Assembly (NCBI GenBank): GCA_035493955.1
Contig: DATJHI010000015.1
Coordinates: 1-64,000, forward strand
Length of the DNA: 64,000 nucleotides
Reading direction: 5' to 3'
DNA from: NCED01 sp035493955
GTDB taxonomy: Bacteria; Pseudomonadota; Alphaproteobacteria; Caulobacterales; Caulobacteraceae
The notes beneath the pieces were generated by a model. The model did not search any database. It saw only the letters and a program-made list of their open reading frames with translations, and was not told the origin of the DNA. Positions 1 through 8,608 of the stretch are shown one piece after another. Each line of letters opens with the position of its first letter. Position 1 is the first letter of the stretch. The translations under genes and the position numbers were made by a program.

Positions 1-627
1 GATCACCACCGCGGCGATCACGAACGGCAGCAGATAGTGGAGCGAGAAGAAGCGGGTCAGCGCTGCCTGGTCCGGCGCATAGCCGCCGAGCAGCCAGATC
101 CGGATCGGCTCGCCCACCAGCGGGAAGGCCGAGAAGAAGCCCGTGATGACCTGCGCCCCCCAATAGCTCATCTGCCCCCAGGGCAGGACGTAGCCCATGA
201 AGGCGGTGGCCATCATCAACAGGTAGATGACGCAGCCCAGGATCCACAGCACCTCGCGGGGAGCCTTGTAGGAACCGTAGTACAGCCCCCGGGCGATGTG
301 GACGTAGACCGCCAGGAAGAACATCGAGGCGCCGTTGGCGTGGATGTAGCGGATCATCCAGCCGTGGTTCACGTCGCGCATGATGTGCTCGACGCTGTTG
401 AAGGCGTCGGCCGCGCTGGCGACGTAGTGCATGGCCAGGATCACCCCTGTGGCGATCTGCACGACCAGCATGAAGGCCAGGATGCCGCCGAAGGTCCACC
501 AGTAGTTCAGGTTCTTGGGGGTCGGGTAGGCGACGACGCTGTCGTACGCCAGGCGCACGATGGGCAAACGGGCGTCGAGCCAACGCTCGATGCCGGTTTT
601 CGGCTCATAGGTCGAAGGTCCGCTCAT
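1..627 (-). CDS. petB: Cytochrome b of the bc1 complex, N-terminal part (cut by window edge)
   Basis: This is the membrane cytochrome b subunit of ubiquinol-cytochrome c reductase, which carries both b hemes and the quinone sites. The first 209 codons are visible and the gene continues beyond position 1. The protein opens MSGPSTYEPKTGIERW, has the family motif LNYWWTFGG near residue 45, and ends at the edge in TRFFSLHYLLPFVI, a typical cytochrome b helix. The start is an ATG at 627-625, four bases after the petA stop, so the two genes are co-transcribed in the usual petA-petB order. Cytochrome c1 (petC) would be expected next, outside the window. Confidence 0.95.
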   Translation of the reverse strand, partial: MSGPSTYEPKTGIERWLDARLPIVRLAYDSVVAYPTPKNLNYWWTFGGILAFMLVVQIATGVILAMHYVASAADAFNSVEHIMRDVNHGWMIRYIHANGASMFFLAVYVHIARGLYYGSYKAPREVLWILGCVIYLLMMATAFMGYVLPWGQMSYWGAQVITGFFSAFPLVGEPIRIWLLGGYAPDQAALTRFFSLHYLLPFVIAAVVI

Positions 628-631
628 CTGC

Positions 632-1189
632 TCAGCCGATCTTGATACGGGTGTCGGTCAGGAAGCTGTATTCCGGCAGGTCGAGGTTACGCGGGGCCGG
701 TCCCTGGCGAATGCGCCCGGCGGTGTCGTACACCGATCCGTGGCAGGGACAGAGCCATCCGCCAAACTCGCCCAGCCCGAAGTTGGGCACGCAGCCCAGG
801 TGGGTGCAGACCCCGACCAGGACCAACCAAGGCTCCTTGCCCGGCTTGACCCGGGCCTCGTCCTTGGCCGGATCGCGCATAGGGGCGTTGTCGTCCTTCT
901 TGGCCGCGGCGATCTCGGCGGCCGTGCGGTGACGCACGAACACCGGCTTGCCGCGCCACTTGATCACCGCCTGCTGGCCTTCGACCACCTTTGAGATGTC
1001 GAACTCGGTGGAGGCCATCGCCAGGGTGTCCCCGGACGGGTTCATCTGATCGATCAGCGGCCACACCGCCATCACCACGCCGCCCGCGGCCGCAGCCCCG
1101 GCGGCGATGTGGATGAAGTCGCGCCGCGAGGGATCGTCGGCCGCATGGCCGCCGTCCACCGTCGGGTTGGCGTTATAAATTTCGACCAC
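632..1189 (-). CDS. petA: Rieske iron-sulfur subunit of the bc1 complex
   Basis: The 185-residue protein is the 2Fe-2S subunit that accepts electrons from ubiquinol and passes them to cytochrome c1. Both cluster-binding loops are intact: CTHLGC (Cys128, His130, Cys133) and CPCHGS (Cys147, Cys149, His150). Near the N-terminus a twin-arginine-type stretch (SRRDF, about residue 21) precedes a hydrophobic helix at about 28-47, as in Rieske proteins that stay anchored after Tat export. The start codon is at 1189. It is the first gene of the petA-petB unit and is divergent from trmL. Confidence 0.96.
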   Translation of the reverse strand: MVEIYNANPTVDGGHAADDPSRRDFIHIAAGAAAAGGVVMAVWPLIDQMNPSGDTLAMASTEFDISKVVEGQQAVIKWRGKPVFVRHRTAAEIAAAKKDDNAPMRDPAKDEARVKPGKEPWLVLVGVCTHLGCVPNFGLGEFGGWLCPCHGSVYDTAGRIRQGPAPRNLDLPEYSFLTDTRIKIG

Positions 1190-1329
1190 TTTACGGTCCC
1201 TTGAAAAACCTGCCTGGCCGGAGACTGGCTAGCGCCCCCCGCCGTGAGTTAATCGCGCGGACGAGCGCCGCGTGGCCAGATGGCTGCGGGCGCTTGTCCG
1301 CGCGTTTGCGTCTCGGGGGATCGCTTAGA

Positions 1330-1806
1330 ATGCGTCTTGCTCTTTTTCAACCGGACATTCCGCAAAACCTTGGCGGCGCGATCCGGCTTGCCGCCTGCCT
1401 GGGTGTCCCGATGGAAGTCATCGAGCCCTGCGCCTTCCCCTTGTCCGACCGCAGCCTGAAGCGGGCGGCCCTGGATTATGGCGACCAGGCGGTGGTGGTG
1501 CGCCGTTCTGGATGGACCGATTTCCAGGCCGCGCCCGAGCGGAACGAGGGCCGGCTGGTGCTGTTCACCACCCGCGCCGCCCAGCCGCTGCATCGATTCG
1601 CCTTCGCCTCCGGCGACACCCTGTTGTTCGGCCGCGAAAGCGCGGGCGTGCCCGAAGAGGTGCATGCGGCGGCCCAGGTGCGGCTGATTATCCCGATCCG
1701 CCCGCAGACCCGCTCGTTGAACCTGGTCAGCGCCTGCGCCATCGCCCTGGGCGAGGCGCTGCGACAGGTGGACGCGTTTCCGAAACGAGTCGCCGGTCCT
1801 TCGTAA
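1330..1806 (+). CDS. trmL: tRNA (cytidine/uridine-2'-O-)-methyltransferase TrmL, SPOUT family
   Basis: This 158-residue protein methylates the ribose of wobble base 34 in certain leucine tRNAs with S-adenosylmethionine. SPOUT-fold landmarks are present: an N-terminal FQPDIPQNLGG, the central LLFGRESAGVPEEV and the C-terminal knot segment RSLNLVSACAIALGEALRQ. The length is typical of TrmL. I start at the ATG at 1330, because the frame is open further upstream but the family begins with this MRLALFQP motif. It stands alone between the divergent petA and the co-directional hemF. Confidence 0.93.
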   Translation: MRLALFQPDIPQNLGGAIRLAACLGVPMEVIEPCAFPLSDRSLKRAALDYGDQAVVVRRSGWTDFQAAPERNEGRLVLFTTRAAQPLHRFAFASGDTLLFGRESAGVPEEVHAAAQVRLIIPIRPQTRSLNLVSACAIALGEALRQVDAFPKRVAGPS

Positions 1807-1853
1807 AACCCCGAGGTTGTGCTGACGCCCCGGTCGTGGTGTGGAGCAGGTCC

Positions 1854-2744
1854 ATGACCGATCAGACCGCCATGACCACCGCGCTGCGGGACGAGCGCCA
1901 GGGCCGCGCCAAGACCTGGTTCGAAGCCCTGCAGCGGAGAATCTGCGCCGAACTGGAGCGGCTGGAGGACGAGGCGCCCGACGCCCTCTATCCGGGCGCC
2001 CCCGGCCGCTTCGACCTGCGGCCCTGGACACGGGAAACTGGAACGGGCGGCGGCGTCGGCGGCCACCTGACCGGCCGGCTGTTCGAAAAGGCCGGGGTCC
2101 ACACGTCCGCCGCCGCCGCCGTGTTCTCGCCGGAACTGGCCGCAACCATGCCGGGCGCGGACGAGGACCCGTCCTATGTCTCGGCCAGCATCAGCCTGAT
2201 CATCCATCCGCGCTCGCCACGGGTCCCCACCGTGCACATGAACACCCGCTTCCTGTCGACCGCCCGGAGCTGGTTCGGCGGCGGGGCCGACCTGACGCCG
2301 ATGCTGATGGCCGAGCGCACCCAGGAAGCGCAAGACACCATCGCCTTCCACGCGGCGATGAAGGCGGCCTGCGACGCCTTCTACCCGGAGCAGTACGAGC
2401 GCTACAAAGCCTGGTGCGACGAATACTTCTTCCTGCCGCACCGGGGGGAGACCCGCGGCGTGGGGGGTGTCTTCTACGACCATCTCAGCACCGGCGACTT
2501 CGAGAAGGACTTCGCCTTCACCCGCGCCGTGGGTGAGGCCTTCCTTGAGGTCTATCCGAAGATCGTGCGCCGCCGCATGGCCGAGCCCTGGACCGACCAG
2601 GACCGCGCCGAGCAGCTGGTCCGCCGCGGCCGCTACGTGGAATTCAACCTGCTCTACGACCGCGGCACCATGTTCGGCCTCAAGGCCGGCGGCAACATCG
2701 AGACCATCCTGTCGTCGATGCCGCCGGTGGCGGCCTGGCCTTAA
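1854..2744 (+). CDS. hemF: Oxygen-dependent coproporphyrinogen III oxidase
   Basis: HemF oxidatively decarboxylates coproporphyrinogen III to protoporphyrinogen IX in aerobic heme synthesis. The 296-residue length is normal. Conserved blocks include GGGVGGHLTGRLFEKAGV, HMNTRFL, WFGGGADLTPM, the acidic WCDEYFFLPHR region, RGVGGVFYDHL and the C-terminal FNLLYDRGTMFGLK with its GGNIE. The ATG at 1854 is preceded by a GGAGCAGG-like ribosome site. Its TAA stop overlaps the stop of the convergent amidotransferase gene by four bases (TTAA). Heme supply suits the neighbouring bc1 and cox genes, though those are separate units. Confidence 0.96.
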   Translation: MTDQTAMTTALRDERQGRAKTWFEALQRRICAELERLEDEAPDALYPGAPGRFDLRPWTRETGTGGGVGGHLTGRLFEKAGVHTSAAAAVFSPELAATMPGADEDPSYVSASISLIIHPRSPRVPTVHMNTRFLSTARSWFGGGADLTPMLMAERTQEAQDTIAFHAAMKAACDAFYPEQYERYKAWCDEYFFLPHRGETRGVGGVFYDHLSTGDFEKDFAFTRAVGEAFLEVYPKIVRRRMAEPWTDQDRAEQLVRRGRYVEFNLLYDRGTMFGLKAGGNIETILSSMPPVAAWP

Positions 2745-3439
2745 GGCGCCCGCCGCAGGAACTCCCGAATCCACGTTCCCACCCGCGCCCGGTCGTCGGG
2801 CGCGTCCAGCGAGGCGACGGCGGCGTCGGCCTGGGCGTCGCTGTAGCGCGCGCCCCGCCGGTTTTCGATCAGGGCCTTGGCGTAGGCCGGCTCGAATTCG
2901 GGGTGCAGCTGGATCGAGATCGCCGGCTGGTCCTCGTAGGCGAGGGCGCCGAACGGCGTGAAGGCGCTGGCGGCGACCACCCGCGCCGCGGGCGGCAGGA
3001 CCACCACCTGATCCTGATGCGAAGCGGGCGCAGCGATGGTCTTGGCCGCGTCCATCCAGGGCTGGCGGTCCAGAACCTCATAGGTGTGCAGGCCGACCCC
3101 CCAGCCCTTGTCCGACTTGGCGACCTTGCCGCCGAAGGCCTCGGCCATGATCTGGTGGCCGAAACAGACTCCGACCAGAGCCGCGCGCCCCTTGGCCTCG
3201 CGCAGGAGATCTTTCAGCGGCTCGATCCAACGCAGGTCGTCGTAGACGCCCGCCGCCGAGCCGGTGATCACCCAGGCGTCGCAGGCGTCGGACCGAGCCG
3301 GCAGGGCGCCAGCCGCAACATCGAACGCCGCATAGTCGAAGCCGTCCCCGAGCAGACGCCGGAACATGGCCGGGTAGTCGCCGAAGCGCCCTTCGAACGA
3401 TTCAGGGGGCCCGCCGGTCTCCAGGATTCCAATCCTCAT
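2741..3439 (-). CDS. Class I glutamine amidotransferase (GMP-synthase-like GATase domain)
   Basis: This is a 232-residue stand-alone type 1 glutamine amidotransferase domain. The nucleophile elbow reads GVCFGHQIMAEAFGG with the catalytic Cys, and the catalytic His sits in QLHPEF with the following Glu a few residues on. There is no synthetase domain, so the acceptor substrate is unknown. Homologues are usually annotated as GMP-synthase-like or gamma-glutamyl hydrolases. The ATG at 3439 overlaps the stop of the CCA-adding enzyme gene by four bases (ATGA), implying translational coupling. Its stop overlaps that of hemF. Confidence 0.85.
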   Translation of the reverse strand: MRIGILETGGPPESFEGRFGDYPAMFRRLLGDGFDYAAFDVAAGALPARSDACDAWVITGSAAGVYDDLRWIEPLKDLLREAKGRAALVGVCFGHQIMAEAFGGKVAKSDKGWGVGLHTYEVLDRQPWMDAAKTIAAPASHQDQVVVLPPAARVVAASAFTPFGALAYEDQPAISIQLHPEFEPAYAKALIENRRGARYSDAQADAAVASLDAPDDRARVGTWIREFLRRAP

Positions 3440-4641
3440 CGCGCCCCGGCCTCGATCCATGCCAGCAAGGTCGCCCGGTCGGGGACGAAATCCTGGGCCA
3501 CCCACCAGGCCTCGGCTTCCCTCAACCGCCGTCCGACCTCGGGGCCGACAGGTACGCCCAGGCTTGCGATATCCTTGCCCGTCAGCGGGAACCGCGGCGG
3601 GGGCCAATCCCGGGACAGGGCCAGCAGCCGCCGGGCGTCGGCCTCGGCCCCCGGCTGTTCGGCCCAGCGCTTCATCACCCGGTCGCCGAACGCGGCGCCT
3701 TCGCGGTAGAGGGCGGCGCGGGCCTCGGCGTCGCTGATGGAAAGGTCAGGACCGGCGGCGGCGGCCAGGAGCAGCCGGTCGCGCAGGGCGTTGGAGAGGC
3801 GAAGGCGCTCGGCCGCGGCGAGCACCGTCTCGGGGTCGTCAGGCAGGAGGGCCGAAAGGCGCCGTTCGGGATCCGGGTCGATGGGGACCATGGCTTCGAA
3901 CCGCCCGATCCGCAGGAGGACCGGCAGCACCACCGCCAGCACCCCCGCCCCGGCCATCAATCCGACAGCGGCGCGGGGGTCGGGGGCGGCGAGCAGCCTG
4001 AGCAACTCCTTCGACACGCGCTCGCCGGACAAGCCGGCCGTCCCTTGCTTCAGGGCGGCGCAGGCGGCCAGGCCCGCCGCGTCCGGTTCGCCCCGGCCGT
4101 ACCAGGCGGTGAAGCGGAAGAACCGCAGCACCCTGAGATAATCCTCGCGGATGCGCGTCTCGGCGTCGCCGACGAAGACGATCCGCCCGGCGTGGGCGTC
4201 CTCCACCCCGCCCCCCACAGGATCGTAGAGCCGGCCCTGGCGATCCAGATAGACCGCGTTCAGGCGGAAATCCCGCCGCGCCGCGTCCTCGGCCCAGTCG
4301 ATGGTGAAGGCGACCACCGCCCGGCGGCCGTCCGTCTCCACGTCGCGGCGCAGGGTGGTGATCTCGAACGGGCGATGGTCGGCGATGGCGGTGACGGTGC
4401 CATAGGCGACTCCGGTCGGAACCGCGCCCAGCCCGCCCGCCTTCAGCGCCGCCAGGGTCGCCTCCGGGGTCAGCCGGGTGGCGATGTCGATATCGGCGAC
4501 GGGGCGGCCCACAAGGGTGTCGCGGACGCAGCCGCCCACGAACCGGGCGCAGTCGGACCCGCCGGCGGCTTCCAGTGCGTCCATCACCGCCCGCGTCGGG
4601 GCGGCGGTCATCCAGGGCTGGGGATCGAGACGGTCGGTCAT
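3436..4641 (-). CDS. cca: CCA tRNA nucleotidyltransferase / poly(A) polymerase family
   Basis: The 401-residue protein belongs to class II nucleotidyltransferases that add or repair the 3' CCA of tRNA, or polyadenylate RNA. The catalytic head is at residues 33-53: GGCVRD followed by the metal-binding DIDIA pair. RRDFRLNAVYLD and GDAETRIREDYLRVLRFFRF further in are the signature blocks of this family. Sequence alone cannot separate CCA-adding from poly(A) polymerase activity. In alphaproteobacteria this single-copy type is normally the CCA enzyme. It sits between a small membrane protein gene and the amidotransferase gene in a compact minus-strand unit. Confidence 0.9.
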   Translation of the reverse strand: MTDRLDPQPWMTAAPTRAVMDALEAAGGSDCARFVGGCVRDTLVGRPVADIDIATRLTPEATLAALKAGGLGAVPTGVAYGTVTAIADHRPFEITTLRRDVETDGRRAVVAFTIDWAEDAARRDFRLNAVYLDRQGRLYDPVGGGVEDAHAGRIVFVGDAETRIREDYLRVLRFFRFTAWYGRGEPDAAGLAACAALKQGTAGLSGERVSKELLRLLAAPDPRAAVGLMAGAGVLAVVLPVLLRIGRFEAMVPIDPDPERRLSALLPDDPETVLAAAERLRLSNALRDRLLLAAAAGPDLSISDAEARAALYREGAAFGDRVMKRWAEQPGAEADARRLLALSRDWPPPRFPLTGKDIASLGVPVGPEVGRRLREAEAWWVAQDFVPDRATLLAWIEAGAR

Positions 4642-4647
4642 GCGTCT

Positions 4648-4956
4648 TCAGGGGGCGGTGTTGGGCGATTGGGTCCCGGCCGGCGGCGGACGGCGGGCGC
4701 GATCGAAGGCGCCGGGGGTGACCTTTCCACCAGGATGGGCCTGGGCGGGGACATATCCCGCCCCGCGGTTGTCGGAGTGGAACACCACCGTCGCCATCAA
4801 CGACAGGCCGACCAACAGGCAGCCGGCCGCGGCCAGCCAGCCCCAGGGCGTGGCTCCCATCGGCCGGCCCGAGCGGCGGGCGATGGCGGCCCACAGGAAA
4901 TAGACCGCGAAGGGCAGGGCCACGAGCAGGGCGCGGGTGAGGATGATCCGGAGCAA
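4648..4956 (-). CDS. Small membrane protein, DUF6111-like
   Basis: This is a 102-residue protein of unknown function. A hydrophobic helix starts at residue 3 (LRIILTRALLVALPFAVYFLWAA) and a second lies around residues 40-58. The C-terminal tail is Pro/Gly-rich and hydrophilic. It looks like the DUF6111 proteins that alphaproteobacteria carry next to the CCA-adding enzyme gene, but I give the family name from memory of the pattern. The only early start is a TTG at 4956. The stop is six bases before the cca start, so it heads that three-gene unit. Confidence 0.7.
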   Translation of the reverse strand: MLRIILTRALLVALPFAVYFLWAAIARRSGRPMGATPWGWLAAAGCLLVGLSLMATVVFHSDNRGAGYVPAQAHPGGKVTPGAFDRARRPPPAGTQSPNTAP

Positions 4957-5068
4957 TAGGGCCTCTGGCCGTGGGCGCCGCGCTCAAGGCGGCCTGGGCG
5001 ACAGCATGGCCATGGGCGCGAGTCCTGTCCATTTGTCCGCGACGCCCCGGCCCGGCTAGACTGGAGTC

Positions 5069-6475
5069 ATGGCCATTCCCCCCGCCCCGGAAACCCTCGC
5101 TCGTCTGAAGGCGGCGGTGGGTCCGCAAGGCTGGTCGGACGACCCCGAGCGCCTGGCGCCCAAGCTGACGGAATGGCGGGACGCCTGGCGAGGCTCGACG
5201 CCGCTGTTGATGCTGCCGGCGTCCACGGCCGAAGTCGCCGCCGTGGTCGGCATCTGCGCCGCGACCGGAACCGCCATCACCCCCCAGGGCGGCAACACCG
5301 GCCTGGTCGGCGGCCAGACCCCCCAGGGCGAGGTGCTGCTGTCGCTGGACCGGATGCGGGCAGTCCGCAGCGTCGACGCGGGGGAAGATGTGCTGGTGGT
5401 CGAGGCCGGCGCCACCTTGGCGGCGGCCCAGGCCGCCGCAGCCGCCGTCGACCGCCTGTTCCCCCTGAGCCTGGCCTCCGACGGCAGCGCCACCGTCGGG
5501 GGGGCGATCGCCACCAACGCCGGAGGGATCGCGGTGCTGCGCTACGGGACCATGCGCGCCCTGGTGCTGGGAATCGAGGCGGTGCTGCCGGACGGCTCGG
5601 TATTCGAAGGTCTCAAGCGGCTGCGCAAGGACAACACCGGCTACGATCTCAAACAGCTGCTGATCGGGGCCGAGGGGACCCTGGGCGTGGTCACCGCGGC
5701 GGCCTTGCGGCTGTTCCCGGTGATGCGGTCGCGGGCGGTCGCCGTGGTCGGGGTGCCCGACCCCGCCGCGGCGCTCGGGCTGCTGACCCTGGCCCGTACG
5801 CTGAGCGGCGGCATGGTCGAGGCCTTCGAATTGATGGGGCGGCTGGGCGTCGCCCTGGCGGTGAAGCACGCGAACGCCCGGGAACCCCTGGAAAGCGCCT
5901 ACCCCTGGTACGTGCTGATCGAGATCGCCGCCCCGGAGGCGGGCGCGGCGGAAGGATTTCTGCAAAGGATCCTGGAGGCCGGGCTGCAGGGAGGCCTCGT
6001 CCTCGACGCCGCCGTCGCCCAGAACCAGTCCCAGGCCCACGCCCTGTGGGCCGTTCGCGAACACCAGTCGGCGGGTCAGAAGCCCGAGGGCGCGGCCTGG
6101 AAGCACGACATCGCCGTGCCCGTCGGGGCCGTGCCCGATTTCATCGTCGCGGCGACCGAGGCGGCCGAGGCCAGTGCGCCAGGCGCGCGGGTGGTGGCGT
6201 TCGGCCACATGGGCGACGGCAATATCCACTTCGACGTCCTGCCCCCCGTCGGCGGGGATCCCGCCGCCCATACGGCCGCCTATCCGGCCGCCTCCCGACG
6301 CATCCACGACATCGCCCTGGCCCTGGGCGGGACCATCTCCGCCGAACACGGCCTGGGGGTGCTGAAGACCACCGAGGCCCTGCGCTACAAGCCGGGCGCC
6401 GAAGTCGCCGCCATGCGCGCGATCCGCCAGGCGCTCGATCCCGGGCGGATCATGAACCCTCGGGTTTTGTTCTAG
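5069..6475 (+). CDS. FAD-linked 2-hydroxyacid dehydrogenase (GlcD / D-2-hydroxyglutarate dehydrogenase type)
   Basis: The 468-residue flavoprotein has a VAO-type FAD-binding domain (about residues 40-215; PQGGNTGLVGG, TNAGGIAVLRYG, GAEGTLGVVT) and a FAD-oxidase C-terminal domain with the metal/substrate motifs KHDIAVPV, GHMGDGNIH and EHGLGVLK. These are the hallmarks of D-lactate, glycolate (GlcD) and D-2-hydroxyglutarate dehydrogenases. The KHD(I/V)xVP and GDGNIH combination is commonest in the last group. No GlcE or GlcF partner is nearby, which argues against glycolate oxidase. The exact substrate is unresolved. yaaA follows after 53 bases. Confidence 0.88.
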   Translation: MAIPPAPETLARLKAAVGPQGWSDDPERLAPKLTEWRDAWRGSTPLLMLPASTAEVAAVVGICAATGTAITPQGGNTGLVGGQTPQGEVLLSLDRMRAVRSVDAGEDVLVVEAGATLAAAQAAAAAVDRLFPLSLASDGSATVGGAIATNAGGIAVLRYGTMRALVLGIEAVLPDGSVFEGLKRLRKDNTGYDLKQLLIGAEGTLGVVTAAALRLFPVMRSRAVAVVGVPDPAAALGLLTLARTLSGGMVEAFELMGRLGVALAVKHANAREPLESAYPWYVLIEIAAPEAGAAEGFLQRILEAGLQGGLVLDAAVAQNQSQAHALWAVREHQSAGQKPEGAAWKHDIAVPVGAVPDFIVAATEAAEASAPGARVVAFGHMGDGNIHFDVLPPVGGDPAAHTAAYPAASRRIHDIALALGGTISAEHGLGVLKTTEALRYKPGAEVAAMRAIRQALDPGRIMNPRVLF

Positions 6476-6528
6476 CCGCCGGCCCGCCGCCCTGGCGCGA
6501 CTCTCCGGGCGAGGTTAAGGGCCGGGCG

Positions 6529-7299
6529 ATGTTGTTCGTCCTTTCCCCGGCCAAGACCCTGGACTTCACCCCAGCGCCGGCGGACCTGCCCGTCACCGCG
6601 CCCGAGATGAAGGCCGATATCGCCAAGCTGGCGGCGACGACCCGCAAGCTGACGGCCGGCGACCTGCGGCGGCTGATGGACATTTCGGGCAAGCTCGCCG
6701 ACCTCAACGTCGCCCGGTTCAAGGCCTTCAAGCCCCGGGCCGACGACCTGGGCGTCCCCGCCGCCCTGGCCTTCGCCGGCGACGTCTATGTGGGCCTGGA
6801 CGCTCGCACGCTGGACCACGAGGCCCTGGTCTGGGCCCAGGACCATGTGCGGATCCTGTCAGGCCTTTACGGCCTGCTGCGGCCCCTCGACCGCATCCAG
6901 CCCTATCGGCTGGAGATGGGCGCGCGGCTGGCCACCGACCGGGGGACGAACCTCTACGACTTCTGGGGCGACCGCCTGGCCAAGGCCCTGAACAAGGCCG
7001 CCAAGGACCACGCCGACCGGACCCTGGTGAACCTGGCCAGCCAGGAGTATTTCGGCGCGGTGGACGCTCAGGCCCTGAAGCTTCCCCTGGTCACCTGCCA
7101 CTTCAAGCAGGAGCAGGACGGCCTGGTCCGCAACGTCTCCTTCTACGCTAAGACCGCGCGGGGACTGATGACCCGCTATGCGGTGGAGAATCGTCTGGAG
7201 GATGCGCAGGCGTTGAAGGGGTTCGACGCGGCCGGCTACCGGTTCCGGCCCGACTTGTCGGACGCTCGCGACTGGGTCTTCCTGCGTCCGCATCCGTAG
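6529..7299 (+). CDS. yaaA: Peroxide stress protein YaaA
   Basis: The 256-residue YaaA/DUF328 protein limits free iron and oxidative damage during peroxide stress. Family blocks are present: the N-terminal MLFVLSPAKTLDF, DVYVGLDA, LSGLYGLLRPLDRIQPYRLEMG, NLYDFWGDR, NLASQEYF and the C-terminal ISFYAK-like NVSFYAKTARG. The ATG at 6529 gives the family-standard N-terminus, and the frame is open upstream only as a shadow. It is probably co-transcribed with the preceding FAD dehydrogenase gene. Confidence 0.94.
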   Translation: MLFVLSPAKTLDFTPAPADLPVTAPEMKADIAKLAATTRKLTAGDLRRLMDISGKLADLNVARFKAFKPRADDLGVPAALAFAGDVYVGLDARTLDHEALVWAQDHVRILSGLYGLLRPLDRIQPYRLEMGARLATDRGTNLYDFWGDRLAKALNKAAKDHADRTLVNLASQEYFGAVDAQALKLPLVTCHFKQEQDGLVRNVSFYAKTARGLMTRYAVENRLEDAQALKGFDAAGYRFRPDLSDARDWVFLRPHP

Positions 7300-7371
7300 A
7301 GGCGGACATCGTGCTCCACGCCCTCCTATGCTATGCCGCAGCGCAGCACGTTCCAGCCGAGGAGTAGTTCC

Positions 7372-8163
7372 ATGAGCGGTCCCCTAACCGGCCACGTCGC
7401 CATCGTCACCGGCTCCACCAGCGGCATCGGCCTGGCCATGGCCGAAGCCCTGGCCGGCGCGGGCGCCACCTTGATCCTGAACGGCCTGGGCGACGCGGCC
7501 ACGATCGAAAGGACCCGCGCCGAGGTCGAAGTCCGGCACGGGGGCGCCGTGGCCTACCATCCCGCCGACATGACCAAGCCGGCGGAGATCGCCGACATGG
7601 TGGCCGCCGCCAAGAGCAAGTTCGGACGCCTCGACATCCTGCTCAACAACGCGGGGGTCCAGTTCGTCTCCCCGATCGAGGACTTCCCGGTCGAGAAGTG
7701 GGACCAGATCATCGCCATCAACCTGACCTCGGCCTTCCATTCGACCCGCGCCGCGGTGCCGATCATGAAGGCGCAGGGGCGCGGGCGAATCGTCAACCTG
7801 GCTTCGGCCCACGCCCTGGTGGCCTCGCCCTTCAAGGCGGCCTATGTCGCCGCCAAGCACGGCATCCTCGGCCTGACCAAGACCGTGGCGCTGGAAGTGG
7901 CGACCGACGGAATCACCTGCAACGCCATCTGCCCGGGCTATGTGAAGACCCCTTTGGTCGAAGGTCAGATCGCCGACCAGGCCAAAGCCCGCGGCATGAC
8001 CCCCGACCAGGTGATGAAGGACGTCATCCTGGCGGCCCAGCCGACAAAACGCTTTGTCACCTATGAGGAACTGTCTGGGCTATTGCTCTATCTGGTCTCG
8101 GATGCGGGCGCTTCGGTGAATGGCGCCGGCCTGGCCATCGACGGCGGTTGGACCGCACAGTAG
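7372..8163 (+). CDS. bdhA: 3-hydroxybutyrate dehydrogenase, short-chain dehydrogenase family
   Basis: This NAD-dependent enzyme interconverts 3-hydroxybutyrate and acetoacetate, typically when polyhydroxybutyrate is mobilised. The 263-residue SDR has TGSTSGIG near the N-terminus, NNAG, a Ser in NLASAHAL, and YVAAKHG as the catalytic Tyr-Lys. The segment VKTPLVEGQIADQAKARG and the QPTKRFVT near the C-terminus are characteristic of the 3-hydroxybutyrate subfamily. The start at 7372 is chosen over the ORF's upstream ATG because GAGGAG lies seven bases before it. The next small gene begins less than 10 bases after its stop. Confidence 0.93.
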   Translation: MSGPLTGHVAIVTGSTSGIGLAMAEALAGAGATLILNGLGDAATIERTRAEVEVRHGGAVAYHPADMTKPAEIADMVAAAKSKFGRLDILLNNAGVQFVSPIEDFPVEKWDQIIAINLTSAFHSTRAAVPIMKAQGRGRIVNLASAHALVASPFKAAYVAAKHGILGLTKTVALEVATDGITCNAICPGYVKTPLVEGQIADQAKARGMTPDQVMKDVILAAQPTKRFVTYEELSGLLLYLVSDAGASVNGAGLAIDGGWTAQ

Positions 8164-8172
8164 GACGTGATG

Positions 8173-8601
8173 ATGATCGAAGAGCTCGTGCAGGACGCCT
8201 CGACCCGGACCGGTCTCAGCCTGGATCAGGCTCGCCTGGGCCTCTCCGCCGCCCTGTCCCTGATGCAGAAGCACGGCGACCCCGCCAAGGTGGGAGAGCT
8301 GCTCGAGGCCATCCCCGGCGCTGACGCCCTGGCCGCCCACGGCGCGACCCTGACCGACCAGAAGAGCGGCGGGCTGATGGGGGGACTGATGCGCAATGTC
8401 GGCGGAACCAGCGGCGCGGCCATGTCCGACGCCATGGCCATGGGTCAACGGCTGGCGCGCCAGGGCATCACCACCTCGGACATGCAGGCCATGCTGCCCG
8501 TGGCGATGAACTTCGTCCGCGACAAGACCGGCAGCGACATGTTGCGCGAAGTCCTGGTCACCATCCCGGGGCTTGGCAAGCTCTTGACCACTCAGAGCTG
8601 A
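8173..8601 (+). CDS. Small alpha-helical protein of unknown function (DUF2267/DUF937-like composition)
   Basis: About 142 residues. The N-terminal half (EELVQDASTRTGLSLDQA, then LLEAIPGA) resembles the short helical repeats of DUF2267/DUF937-type proteins. The middle is a Gly/Met-rich stretch (SGGLMGGLMRNVGG) and the C-terminal half is Met-rich and helical. There is no signal peptide or membrane segment. Three tandem starts are possible: GTG 8167, ATG 8170 and ATG 8173. I use 8173 because it lies seven bases from AGTAGGA. It is probably co-transcribed with bdhA, but no function is suggested by that. Confidence 0.75.
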   Translation: MIEELVQDASTRTGLSLDQARLGLSAALSLMQKHGDPAKVGELLEAIPGADALAAHGATLTDQKSGGLMGGLMRNVGGTSGAAMSDAMAMGQRLARQGITTSDMQAMLPVAMNFVRDKTGSDMLREVLVTIPGLGKLLTTQS

Positions 8602-8608
8602 GAAGCCT

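Noticed and set aside
3839..6349. 836-codon minus-strand frame across cca and the FAD dehydrogenase
   Set aside because: It is antisense to, or out of frame with, well-supported genes and has low-complexity Arg/Gly/Asp composition.
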